DNA of 33,074 bases from Armatimonadetes bacterium CG2_30_59_28 (lineage in GTDB: Bacteria > Armatimonadota > Abditibacteriia > CG2-30-59-28): NCBI GenBank assembly GCA_001872605.1, contig MNXM01000295.1, positions 1 through 33,074 of the forward strand, in the 5' to 3' direction. The notes below the pieces were generated by a model, which saw nothing but the letters and a program-made list of their open reading frames with translations, was not told where the DNA came from and did not search any database. How positions within the stretch are numbered: the first letter of the stretch is position 1; each line of letters begins with the position of its first letter. Made by a program: the position numbers and the translations under genes. Shown piece after piece: positions 17,136-24,346 of this stretch.

Positions 17136-17189
17136 GGAAGCGAGGGGCTAACGCGTAAAGCGAATCCAGCAATCGGTAGGGGGCAATGG

Positions 17190-17399
17190 ATGAAACGTGG
17201 CGAGGTGTGGGAGACCGCGGCGCTCCTTGGGGCATTGGCATCGGTGTGGCCTCGATACATTCTGGGGTGGCAGGGCACCGTCTGGCGAGTGATCCCCTAC
17301 GTCATGCTGGCGGTCCTCGTCCTCATGCTGGTCTGTCGGCTACGAAGAGTCCGCCAAGAATGCCATCAGCGGGACCGGGGAAAGCCACGGCTTCTGTGA
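17190..17399 (+). CDS. Small membrane protein
   Basis: This encodes 69 residues. ATG 17190 has GGGGG six bases upstream. There are one or two hydrophobic segments (AALLGALASVWPRYILGW and VIPYVMLAVLVLMLVC) followed by a basic tail rich in Arg. No family was recognised. It lies 54 bases after the stalk-domain gene and may be the last gene of the kinase operon. An overlapping longer frame from 17186 runs antisense to the PAP2 gene and is not a gene. Confidence 0.55.
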   Translation: MKRGEVWETAALLGALASVWPRYILGWQGTVWRVIPYVMLAVLVLMLVCRLRRVRQECHQRDRGKPRLL

Positions 17400-17431
17400 G
17401 GCCGCTTGCGATTCCCATTCCGAGGAAACCA

Positions 17432-18094
17432 TCAGAAATGCACACGCCACTCCAGAGGTCCGCGTTTGTGCTTCAGAGTGTACCGGGCAACATAATGCCC
17501 AAGCAGCGCTCCGGCAAATACGTCGGACGTGTGGTGCTTCTCCTGGTAAATTCGCGACAGACCGACCAATGTGGCGGCGCCATAGTAGAGCTTTTTGTTA
17601 TCCGGCTCTTTCTCGGACATTACTTTGGCAAGAGCGAATGCAGAGGCGGAATGTCCGGAGGGGAAGGAGTCATAGTCCAAAGACGGGCCGAAGTGGTCGT
17701 CGCCGTTCTTCTCATCGCTCGGACGAGAACGACCAGTGGCATATTTAAGACCGATCACTGCCACCCCAGTGCTCTCGAGGGCCTTCCGACCGAGTCGATA
17801 GTATTCACGCGCTTCTTTGGATCCGGCGTTGTGCTCAGCGTACCATGTGCCGAGATACAGACCAACCGGACTACCGACGAAGTTAATGGCTTCGGCGATA
17901 TTGTCGACTGTGTTGGAGTTGTTGTTGTTCCGAACCCACTCATTGATGTCGTCATCCACAGCAACCAGTCCGCCCAGCACCAGCGCGGCGGCGAGGGGGT
18001 CAACCTCGTCCGACCTGGCCGCGCCAGGCAGTAACAGAACAGAAATCAAGCACAAAGGTGTCATCGACAGCAAAACAACGAGCTTCTTCATCAT
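17432..18094 (-). CDS. PAP2-family membrane-associated phosphatase
   Basis: This encodes 220 residues. The signal-type helix MMKKLVVLLSMTPLCLISVL is followed by a phosphatidic-acid-phosphatase type 2 domain with all three active-site motifs: K117-x6-R124-P125 (KYATGRSRP), P145-S-G-H148, and S180-R181-x5-H187-x3-D191 (SRIYQEKHHTSD). It should dephosphorylate a lipid phosphate or isoprenoid pyrophosphate on the periplasmic side. The frame is open 60 codons further, but ATG 18094 is clear: AAGGAG precedes it by seven bases and the signal peptide starts there. It is divergent from a small membrane protein gene with only 45 bases between the start codons. Confidence 0.9.
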   Translation of the reverse strand: MMKKLVVLLSMTPLCLISVLLLPGAARSDEVDPLAAALVLGGLVAVDDDINEWVRNNNNSNTVDNIAEAINFVGSPVGLYLGTWYAEHNAGSKEAREYYRLGRKALESTGVAVIGLKYATGRSRPSDEKNGDDHFGPSLDYDSFPSGHSASAFALAKVMSEKEPDNKKLYYGAATLVGLSRIYQEKHHTSDVFAGALLGHYVARYTLKHKRGPLEWRVHF

Positions 18095-18139
18095 CACGTT
18101 ACTCCTTTTCGCATCTACCTGAACCGGGGGAGAGAAATC

Positions 18140-18505
18140 ATGCAAAGTCTCATCGCAAAATTGCAGGCGCTCAGCACCCCACAACAACTGCTCGCGGTGA
18201 TCCTCTTCACGGGCGTCCTCATGTTGATCGCCGCGCGGTTCATTGACAAGCTCGGGCGCGAGGGCAGTGGTCAAACGTTCCTCTGGTTCATCGTCGTTCT
18301 CGTCGTGCTGGGGTTCATCTATTCCGCCTTCGTAATCGCCGCTTCGGCAACAAAGGTGATCCCCTTCTCAACGTGGGACAAGCAGGCGAAGTATATCAGA
18401 AGCCGACGGGAACGTCCAATACTGCCGGAAAAGATGTACCTTCACCCCGGAGGATGGAACAGGAAAGGTTGTATTGGCCGTCCAAAGGAAGTAAGATTGG
18501 CGTAG
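18140..18505 (+). CDS. Small two-helix membrane protein
   Basis: This encodes 121 residues. Two membrane helices are visible (QLLAVILFTGVLMLIAA and FLWFIVVLVVLGFIYSAFVI), followed by a basic C-terminal segment. ATG 18140 is preceded by GGGGGAGAG. No known family was recognised. The next gene, a lipoprotein, follows after 27 bases, so the two are probably co-transcribed. Confidence 0.6.
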   Translation: MQSLIAKLQALSTPQQLLAVILFTGVLMLIAARFIDKLGREGSGQTFLWFIVVLVVLGFIYSAFVIAASATKVIPFSTWDKQAKYIRSRRERPILPEKMYLHPGGWNRKGCIGRPKEVRLA

Positions 18506-18532
18506 CATTTCAGTGAAACCAGGAGGACCGAT

Positions 18533-19399
18533 ATGCTTCGGAGTAAACCGATCATGAACATCACATGGGCGCTGGTAGTCGCCGGGTTCGTCGCCGGATG
18601 CGGTGGCGGGAGCCAGTCGATGGTGCCAGACTCCATGTCCGGGCAGCAGACGGCCGCCACCGAAGCCATCGCTCCCACACAACCGGGAGAAGGTGAAGAA
18701 CCGTTGTTGGGGATGTGGCCGATGGTGGCGACTTCCAACGAAAATGTCGCGGACAGCCGCGTCATCGGTTCTGCACCCACGTTGACATCACCTGCCAACG
18801 GTACACAAGTCGATAAAACAAAGAGCGTGGTCTTCAAATGGACTTCGGTATCCAATGCAACCCGCTACATGATCTCGATCAGTCAGTCGTCCAATTTCTC
18901 CACGCAGTACACGCTACTGAGTGACTCCCGAGGCTCAGCAACCCAGAAGACCGTAAAGGTGATCCCACCCAATCAGCCCACGGGCGGTTACTACTGGAGG
19001 GTGAGAGCCAGCGATAATTCGCGAGCGCGCCCCGGAAACAGCAGCCAGTGGGGGCCCTACAGCAACACCGGCAATTTCACTTTGACCGGCGGCGCGAATG
19101 CCTGCGGGACGAGCACGACAGGAACGGTAAAGGGTAACGTGGCAGACGCGTCGACCAACGCGGTGCTTAGCGGAGCAACTGTAGAACTGGACACGGGGGA
19201 GATTGCCACCACCGACTCCGGGGGGAACTACAGCATACCCAACGCCTCGGTGGGGCTGCACAGCGGGATCGTCAAAAAGTCCGGCTACCTTTCGTCTGCA
19301 ATGGAGACCACCGTCACCGCGGCCACGTGTGTAACGGTCAACGTCAAGTTACAGACGACCGGAGGAACGGGTCCCCCACCGCCCCCGATTTTCCCGTGA
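18533..19399 (+). CDS. Lipoprotein with fibronectin-like and carboxypeptidase-regulatory-like domains
   Basis: This encodes 288 residues. ATG 18533 has AGGAGG six bases upstream. The signal peptide ends in the lipobox VAGC, followed by Gly-rich and Ser-rich linker sequence. Residues about 80-185 form a fibronectin-type III-like domain (VFKWTSVSNATRYMISIS, GGYYWRVRASDNSRARPG). Residues about 200-280 resemble a carboxypeptidase regulatory-like beta-sandwich (GTVKGNVADASTNAVLSGAT, TTDSGGNYSIPNASVGLH). The protein ends in a proline tail (GTGPPPPPIFP). It is a surface or periplasmic binding protein, with no catalytic domain. Its neighbours give no specific role. Confidence 0.75.
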   Translation: MLRSKPIMNITWALVVAGFVAGCGGGSQSMVPDSMSGQQTAATEAIAPTQPGEGEEPLLGMWPMVATSNENVADSRVIGSAPTLTSPANGTQVDKTKSVVFKWTSVSNATRYMISISQSSNFSTQYTLLSDSRGSATQKTVKVIPPNQPTGGYYWRVRASDNSRARPGNSSQWGPYSNTGNFTLTGGANACGTSTTGTVKGNVADASTNAVLSGATVELDTGEIATTDSGGNYSIPNASVGLHSGIVKKSGYLSSAMETTVTAATCVTVNVKLQTTGGTGPPPPPIFP

Positions 19400-19612
19400 G
19401 GCACGCGATGCGGAAGACGATTGAGTCACCATGGCATGATCTCACGTCGGAATACAACTCCTGACGAACACCCCCATCGATGTCCCCACACCCGTAACGA
19501 GTATACTTTAGTAGCGTCTCACCCCGGGCTTCCCTGCACTGGACATCTTCCGACACAGGACGTATTCTGCACCGGTTGGGGGACACAGAGCATGCAGAAA
19601 GGAGAGACGTTA

Positions 19613-20806
19613 ATGGCCAAAGCCGTTATTGTTGACGCTGTTCGCACACCCATTGGGCGGTTCGGGGGGAGTCTCAAGGAGTTCTCTGCTGCCGAATTAG
19701 CGACGCACGTGGTCAAGGCATTGATAGAGCGGAACAGCATTCCGGTTGACGAGATCGATGAAGTCATCCTTGGGCAGGTCATGCAGGCGGGATCGGGGAA
19801 CAATATCGCCCGACAGGCCGCTATCAAAGCACGACTGCCGAACAGCGTCTGCGGCAGCACCATCAACATGGCTTGCGCCTCGGGGATGAGGGCCATCGAC
19901 ATGGCGCGGCAGGCCATTCTGCTGGGCGAGGGCGCCATCTACATCGCGGGGGGGGCGGAAAGCATGAGCAACGTTCCTTTCTATGCCAACGATGTTCGCT
20001 GGGGGAACAAGTTAGGCAGTGTGAAGCTGGTCGACGCGTTGGTGGATGAGGGGCTCACCTGCCCGATCACGGGAATGGGTATGGGATTGACGGCGGAGGA
20101 AATTGCGTCCCGCACCGGCATTACTCGTGAGGAGATGGACGCGTGGGCGCTGCGCAGCCAGGAACATGCCAAGGCGGCGATCGAGTCCGGCCGGTTTGTA
20201 GACGAGATCATCCCGGTTCCCCGAAAGAAGAAGGCGACCTACTCTGCGTCCGTCGCGGTGGACGTCGACGAGCATCCGCGGGAAACCTCGCTGGAGGCGC
20301 TGGGGAGCCTGCGCCCCGCATTTAAACTGGATGGTTGCATCACCGCGGGCAATGCCTCCGGTATCAACGACGGCGCGGCTGCCGTGCTCGTGGTCGAAGA
20401 ATCGCGCGCGAAGGAAATGGGGTGGGAGCCGCGGGCCACCGTCGTCGCATCCGCCCTGGCGGGGATCGATCCGGAGGTCATGGGATTGGGACCGATCGAC
20501 GCCGTGCGGAACCTCTGCGCGAAGATGGGCGCGGACGTTGAGGCGTTTGAGTTGATCGAGCTGAACGAAGCCTTCGCCGTGCAGGCGCTGGCCGTTGTTC
20601 GAGAACTTGGACTCGATGAGGAGAAGGTCAATGTAAACGGAAGCGGTATCGCCCTTGGGCACCCCGTTGGCGCAACCGGCGCGCGCATCGTCACCACCCT
20701 TTTGTACGAGATGGAGAAGCGAGAGCTCTCCCTCGGGCTCGCCACCCTCTGTGTCGGCGGAGGCATGGGAATGGCCATGGCGATCCAACGAGCGAGCGGC
20801 GAATGA
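19613..20806 (+). CDS. Acetyl-CoA acetyltransferase (thiolase)
   Basis: This encodes 397 residues. It condenses two acetyl-CoA to acetoacetyl-CoA or cleaves 3-ketoacyl-CoA. All active-site elements are present: nucleophile Cys88 in NMACASGM, His350 in GIALGHPVGATG, Cys380 in CVGGGMGMA and the NEAFAVQ loop. The start ATG 19613 follows AAAGGAGAGACGTTA; upstream frame extension (to 19421) has no family similarity. Length and sequence fit the biosynthetic/AtoB-like type. No other fatty-acid or polyhydroxyalkanoate gene is adjacent, so the pathway is not shown by context. Confidence 0.94.
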   Translation: MAKAVIVDAVRTPIGRFGGSLKEFSAAELATHVVKALIERNSIPVDEIDEVILGQVMQAGSGNNIARQAAIKARLPNSVCGSTINMACASGMRAIDMARQAILLGEGAIYIAGGAESMSNVPFYANDVRWGNKLGSVKLVDALVDEGLTCPITGMGMGLTAEEIASRTGITREEMDAWALRSQEHAKAAIESGRFVDEIIPVPRKKKATYSASVAVDVDEHPRETSLEALGSLRPAFKLDGCITAGNASGINDGAAAVLVVEESRAKEMGWEPRATVVASALAGIDPEVMGLGPIDAVRNLCAKMGADVEAFELIELNEAFAVQALAVVRELGLDEEKVNVNGSGIALGHPVGATGARIVTTLLYEMEKRELSLGLATLCVGGGMGMAMAIQRASGE

Positions 20807-20862
20807 GAAGGCAGTTGAGCAGGAGTCCAGCGAAAACACCCGCGTGCGGCATCTCACCAAGT

Positions 20863-21795
20863 TTATTGAGTTTGCCTCGACCGGAAATACTCGATGGTAG
20901 TGGGGAGGCCTTCCTCGAGGGGCACCTTGGGTTCCCAGCCGAGGAGATTGCGCGCCTTCGTGATGTCGGGTCGGCGAACCTTCGGATCATCGACGGGGAG
21001 TTCTTCATGCACGATCTCGGACCGGCTGTTGGTGAGGCGCAGGATGGCTTCGGCAAACTGGAGGATGGTCAGTTCGGCGGGGTTGCCAATGTTAACGGGT
21101 TCATGCTCGTCGGACTGCATGAGACGGTGAATGCCGTCGATGAGATCAGACACATAGCAGAAACTGCGGGTCTGTGACCCATCGCCGAAGACGGTAAGCG
21201 GCTCGCCGTTAAGCGCCTGATTCACAAAATTGGGGACGACACGCCCGTCGCGCTTACGCATGCGGGGTCCGTAGGTGTTGAAGATGCGGACGATGTGAGT
21301 GTCGATGCCATGCACTCGGTGATAGGCCATGGTCATCGCTTCGGCGAAGCGCTTGGCCTCGTCATACACCCCGCGCGGCCCAATGGGGTTAACGTTGCCC
21401 CAGTAGGTTTCGGGCTGGGGATTAACGAGGGGATCGCCGTAAGTCTCCGAAGTGGAGGCCAATAGAAATCCTGCCCCCTTGGCCTTGGCAAGCCCCAACG
21501 CCTTGTGAGTTCCCAGGGATCCCACTTTGAGGGTTTGTATCGGCAGCTCCAGGTAGTCGACGGGACTGGCGGGACTGGCGAAATGGAAAATGAAGTCGAC
21601 GGGTCCCTCAATCTCGATAAACCGGGTGACGTCGTGGTGGACGAAGCTGAACTTCCGGCTATCTATGTGAGCCAGGTGGGCGCGGTCGCCTGTAATTAGA
21701 TTGTCAAGAGCGATAACCTCGTGACCCTCGAACAGTAGACGGTCGCACAGATGGGAGCCAAGGAAGCCAGCGCCTCCGGTAACAACAATTCGCAT
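20863..21795 (-). CDS. UDP-glucuronate decarboxylase-type SDR epimerase
   Basis: This encodes 310 residues. It is an extended short-chain dehydrogenase that binds NAD through GGAGFLG (residues 7-13) and carries the catalytic Tyr144-x3-Lys148 (YDEAK) with Ser/Thr114-116 and Glu117 (STSETYGDP). The segments [20 protein letters not shown] and [10 protein letters not shown] are characteristic of UDP-xylose synthase, which converts UDP-glucuronate to UDP-xylose for glycan synthesis. The arginine expected in the family is present in [13 protein letters not shown] 21795 fits the nucleotide-binding motif start. A well-spaced promoter lies 70-100 bases upstream. A related 4,6-dehydratase activity cannot be fully excluded. 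Confidence 0.88.
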   Translation of the reverse strand: MRIVVTGGAGFLGSHLCDRLLFEGHEVIALDNLITGDRAHLAHIDSRKFSFVHHDVTRFIEIEGPVDFIFHFASPASPVDYLELPIQTLKVGSLGTHKALGLAKAKGAGFLLASTSETYGDPLVNPQPETYWGNVNPIGPRGVYDEAKRFAEAMTMAYHRVHGIDTHIVRIFNTYGPRMRKRDGRVVPNFVNQALNGEPLTVFGDGSQTRSFCYVSDLIDGIHRLMQSDEHEPVNIGNPAELTILQFAEAILRLTNSRSEIVHEELPVDDPKVRRPDITKARNLLGWEPKVPLEEGLPTTIEYFRSRQTQ

Positions 21796-21862
21796 AGTGG
21801 GAAATTTCTCTCCTTCGGTTGAGCGGTAAGTGGCAGCCCTCGGGTGTCAGGTGACGAAGGGG

Positions 21863-21891
21863 AGTTTACCAAAATCGTGCCAGGGCGTCAA
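21863..21891 (-). promoter_or_regulatory. Sigma-70-type promoter of the UDP-glucuronate decarboxylase gene
   Basis: On the minus strand TTGACG (21891-21886), a 17-base spacer and TAAACT (21868-21863), preceded by TGG as an extended -10, point to the start at 21795. Transcription would begin near 21856. Confidence 0.65.
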
Positions 21892-21919
21892 TCATAAAGG
21901 CGGAATAGCGTGGCGGCAC

Positions 21920-21948
21920 TTGACTTGAGGCGTCCATCTCGTTAGAAT
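21920..21948 (+). promoter_or_regulatory. Sigma-70-type promoter of the sigma-factor gene
   Basis: TTGACT (21920-21925), a 17-base spacer and TAGAAT (21943-21948) differ from the consensus at one position each. Transcription would start near 21955, immediately before the MITE-like element, making that element the 5' leader of the sigma-factor mRNA. Confidence 0.65.
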
Positions 21949-21957
21949 CGAGTTGTC

Positions 21958-21966
21958 AATTGAAAA
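21958..21966. repeat. Left 9-bp target-site duplication
   Basis: AATTGAAAA directly flanks the left end of the palindromic element and recurs at its right end (22151-22159). Confidence 0.65.
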
Positions 21967-22150
21967 GGGCGTAACTCGCTCGTCGCTCTACATTTCGCTT
22001 CGTTTTTAGCCCGGAGGGCTTGGTTTGGCGCAGCCCGGTCGGTTGACCGCCTGGTTTGGAGCGGTCCCCAATCTCTCGCGAGCCCGGTTTATCGGGCTGA
22101 AAAAAGAGCAGTATCATAGGACCAGACAGAGCGTCGAACGAATTACACCC
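21967..22150. mobile_element. MITE-like 184-bp palindromic element
   Basis: The ends are imperfect inverted repeats: 21967-21989 (beginning GGGCGTAACTCGCTCG) and the complement of 22128-22150 (beginning GGGTGTAATTCGTTCG) match at 19 of 23 positions. The element is flanked by the 9-base direct repeat AATTGAAAA. Inside, TTTTTAGCCCG (22003-22013) can pair with CGGGCTGAAAAA (22093-22104), and two local hairpins use the same bases (22008-22020 and 22081-22098). It encodes no protein. Terminal repeats plus target duplication mark a non-autonomous transposed element; the parent family is not identified. Confidence 0.65.
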
Positions 22151-22159
22151 AATTGAAAA
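22151..22159. repeat. Right 9-bp target-site duplication
   Basis: A second copy of AATTGAAAA, directly after the right terminal repeat of the palindromic element. Confidence 0.65.
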
Positions 22160-22292
22160 GTTATATGACAACCGGATTCACCGCACCCAGACACGCGAGG
22201 GCACACCTCCCCTGTTAAGTCAGTGTGTGCCGGCGTGGAATGCGGTTCCGGCGCTACAAGCGAATCCGTGGTGACAGGTAAAGGAAAGCCGA

Positions 22293-23006
22293 ATGCCCGT
22301 TCTCGATGTAAGGTCCGAACGACCGTCGCACATCCCTGAAGCCCCCGCCCAAGGCGGAGACATGCCGGTGGATGATGACATGGCCCGCCATCGCACCATC
22401 CTTGGACGGATGACTGACGAGCAACTTGTGCAACGAGCGCAGGCTGGAGATGGATTGGCGACTGAATTTATATTGGCAAAGTACAAACAACTCGTGGTAC
22501 AGCATACCCGGCCATACTACATCATCGGCGGCGACCGTGAGGACCTGGTACAGGAAGGGATGATCGGCCTCTTCAAAGCGATTCGCGACTACTCCGTCCC
22601 GCGAGGCCCTTTCTTCCAGTCGTTTGCGGGCATCTGCATCCGGCGACAAATCATCACCGCCATCAAAACCGCCAGCCGAATGAAATGTTTGCCACTCAAC
22701 AGGGCGCACTCGCTGCACGCCATGGAATGCGAAGACGACCCCCGAGGCCCGCTTGAAATTCTCTTCCGAGCAACCGAGCGCGCCCCCGAAGAAGTGTGGC
22801 TTGACTACCTGGAAACGCAGGATATCTACCAACTGATGAAGCGCCGATTGAGTAAACTGGAATATCAGTCAGTCGCCATGTACGCGACGGGTTTGTCTTA
22901 CCATGAGATCGCTCATCGGCTGGGACGACACTCACAAACCATCGACCGCGCCCTTTTCCGAGGGAAGCGCAAGGTGCGGGGAATTCTCGCATCGAGAGAG
23001 AAGTGA
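22293..23006 (+). CDS. SigH-like sigma-70 family RNA polymerase sigma factor
   Basis: This encodes 237 residues. Region 2 (about 45-125) contains YYIIGGDREDLVQEGMIGLF, nearly the signature of Bacillus SigH/Spo0H, followed by FQSFAGICIRRQIITAIKTA. Region 4 (about 180-235) is a helix-turn-helix with LSYHEIAHRLGRHSQTIDRA. There is no region 1.1 or large region 3, so it is an alternative sigma factor directing RNA polymerase to a special promoter set. ATG 22293 has AAAGGAA eight bases upstream. A 30-residue N-terminal extension is not conserved in SigH as I know it. No anti-sigma gene is adjacent; the next gene encodes an exported LamG-like protein. Its own promoter is separated from the gene by a MITE-like element. 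Confidence 0.88.
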   Translation: MPVLDVRSERPSHIPEAPAQGGDMPVDDDMARHRTILGRMTDEQLVQRAQAGDGLATEFILAKYKQLVVQHTRPYYIIGGDREDLVQEGMIGLFKAIRDYSVPRGPFFQSFAGICIRRQIITAIKTASRMKCLPLNRAHSLHAMECEDDPRGPLEILFRATERAPEEVWLDYLETQDIYQLMKRRLSKLEYQSVAMYATGLSYHEIAHRLGRHSQTIDRALFRGKRKVRGILASREK

Positions 23007-23050
23007 TTTCAGAGATCGTCGGGACATTGCGCTGGAGATAGAACTGGGCG

Positions 23051-24025
23051 ATGAAGAGAGCCTGCATTGCTTTCCTGATTGCTGTCGCTGTGTTGTCAAT
23101 CGTAGCGGTCAGCGTTCCTCGCATCAGGGAATCATCTGTGAGGCAGACAAGAGTGTCTGCCTCCCGGGCCAACATTCCTCGCTTCAGGGAACCCGCACGG
23201 CGAACCCCGGCGATTGCCCCGACACAGAGCGCCGGCCCGCGAGCAATATTCTCCTACCCGACTCAACCTGCGATCCTACCACCGAATGAGAAGTCTCCCA
23301 GGACGGCTTCGCGCGAGAAGGAAGCAGGCGGCCGGAACAAGTGGAGGCGAAGCTCATCGCGGGACGACAAGACAACAGCGTCGGGAAACATGGCGCTATT
23401 TGAGGACGACTTCGAGTCTGGGCGCATCGGCAAGGCTTGGCACCGACAACACGATGAGCGATCCAAGTGCCAGGTAACAGCGAACAAGAGGGCCGGCAAC
23501 CACTTCCTGCTGCTGAAGACCGCGAAGACACCCTACGCCCAGTTTGTTGCAGCGTCGACAGGTTCCCCCGCGTGGCGTGACTATGAAGTGACGTTCCGGT
23601 TCCGCATGGTTAAGGGGGACAACGTGTGCTTCGAGTTCAGGTCCTCACGCGCAAGAGGCTTCGCTGCACTAACGATTGTGCGCGACGCAATTCGCGTGCA
23701 GACCGAAGATGGGGCGTTGGCTATCGCGTCCGAAGCGGACGGTGTTCTCGGTCAAGGAATACCTGTGCCCTTCCTGAGCGCCATCGCGAAGGAAGATGAG
23801 GAATCTGCGGGCAGGTGGTACTCGACGCGTGTTGCGCTGAGGGGGAATCAGTTTGACCTGGAGCTTGCCGGCAGCGACGGAGACTCCCGGCCAGGAGGCG
23901 GCGGGCAACGGGAACAACCGCTGCTGCACGTCTCCAGGACGACGAAGGTCTCTCGCGGAGGCATCGCGTTTGGTGTATACCGTGGTGAGATGTGGGTGGA
24001 TGATATTCGTGTGCACCGGCTGTAA
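23051..24025 (+). CDS. Exported protein with LamG-like beta-sandwich domain
   Basis: This encodes 324 residues. An N-terminal helix (ACIAFLIAVAVLSIVAVSV) acts as signal or anchor. Residues about 22-115 are basic, Pro/Ser/Arg-rich and of low complexity. Residues about 118-324 resemble a concanavalin/LamG-like or DUF1080-type sandwich: LFEDDFESGRIGKAWH, then YEVTFRFRMVKGDNVCFEFR, RWYSTRVALRGNQFDLELAG and a final GGIAFGVYRGEMWVDDIRVH. Such domains bind or process polysaccharides; no catalytic residues were identified. The ATG is weakly supported by a distant GGAG. It lies 44 bases after the sigma-factor gene and is probably co-transcribed. Its linker DNA contains a striking hairpin between direct repeats. 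Confidence 0.65.
   Translation: MKRACIAFLIAVAVLSIVAVSVPRIRESSVRQTRVSASRANIPRFREPARRTPAIAPTQSAGPRAIFSYPTQPAILPPNEKSPRTASREKEAGGRNKWRRSSSRDDKTTASGNMALFEDDFESGRIGKAWHRQHDERSKCQVTANKRAGNHFLLLKTAKTPYAQFVAASTGSPAWRDYEVTFRFRMVKGDNVCFEFRSSRARGFAALTIVRDAIRVQTEDGALAIASEADGVLGQGIPVPFLSAIAKEDEESAGRWYSTRVALRGNQFDLELAGSDGDSRPGGGGQREQPLLHVSRTTKVSRGGIAFGVYRGEMWVDDIRVHRL
23115..23191. repeat. Perfect 10-bp hairpin between two 17-bp direct repeats
   Basis: TTCCTCGC(A/T)TCAGGGAA occurs at 23115-23131 and 23175-23191 (16 of 17 identical). Midway, GAGGCAGACA (23140-23149) and TGTCTGCCTC (23154-23163) form a perfect stem with an AGAG loop. The whole lies within the low-complexity linker of the exported LamG-like protein. 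Confidence 0.7.
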
Positions 24026-24076
24026 CGAGCGGGCACCCCGGTAAGGTAAATCACATGCAGAAGGAGAACTAAAAAT

Positions 24077-24121
24077 ATGTCACTCTTCCATCTTCGGTCA
24101 GAGAGGTACCCCAAACCATGA
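24077..24121 (+). CDS. 14-codon leader ORF coupled to the zinc-ribbon gene
   Basis: ATG 24077 has a good AAGGAG ten bases upstream. The ORF encodes MSLFHLRSERYPKP and ends with TGA overlapping the next ATG (ATGA at 24118-24121). The downstream gene has only a weak ribosome site (AGAGG, 11 bases away), so its translation probably depends on ribosomes ending this leader. Whether the peptide itself matters is unknown. Confidence 0.45.
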   Translation: MSLFHLRSERYPKP

Positions 24122-24321
24122 CACTAACTCCAAGGCCAAAGACCTATTGCTCACAGTGCAAACGTGAACTCAAACACGTCGTTTTCTCAAACGTGAAGAA
24201 CATCGTCTGCAAGGACTGCTACGGCCTCGACCGATATCGCGAGGTGGGAGGACCCGCCTTTGAGGAGGAACGCGGCGGAGACTTGACCCCCAAGGACACC
24301 GAGGTGCCCGACGCGACATAG
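24118..24321 (+). CDS. Small zinc-ribbon protein
   Basis: This encodes 67 residues. Two cysteine pairs, CSQC at residues 11-14 and CKDC about 20 residues later, form a four-cysteine zinc ribbon. The C-terminal third is acidic. No membrane segment or enzyme domain is present. Such small ribbons often bind nucleic acids or act as adaptors, but no function is assigned. The start overlaps the stop of a 14-codon leader ORF. Base composition resembles the neighbours. Confidence 0.65.
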   Translation: MTLTPRPKTYCSQCKRELKHVVFSNVKNIVCKDCYGLDRYREVGGPAFEEERGGDLTPKDTEVPDAT

Positions 24322-24340
24322 GCTATTGCTCACGCGTCGG
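24308..24340. terminator. Possible bidirectional terminator hairpin between convergent genes
   Basis: CCGACGCG (24308-24315) and CGCGTCGG (24333-24340) form a perfect 8-base stem around a 17-base loop that includes the stop codon of the zinc-ribbon gene. It lies between two converging transcripts. No T run follows on either strand, so termination would not be classical. Confidence 0.4.
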
Positions 24341-24346
24341 ACAAAT

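Noticed and set aside
17186-18034. 282-codon plus-strand open frame
   Set aside because: It is antisense to the PAP2 phosphatase gene, whose three catalytic motifs are intact; the translated product shows no recognisable domain.
20012-20860. 282-codon minus-strand frame
   Set aside because: Antisense to the thiolase gene; no homology signature and no ribosome binding site.
22003-22105. Classical intrinsic terminator inside the palindromic element
   Set aside because: The hairpins have their T runs on the 5' side on each strand and A runs after, so neither strand gives a stem followed by T residues.
21956-22171. 71-codon minus-strand frame
   Set aside because: It lies across the palindromic MITE-like element and is explained by it; no ribosome site.
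22904-23289. Alternative plus-strand frame overlapping the start of the LamG-like gene
   Set aside because: It is out of frame with both flanking genes and has low-complexity content; the 23051 frame carries the signal helix and the sandwich domain.
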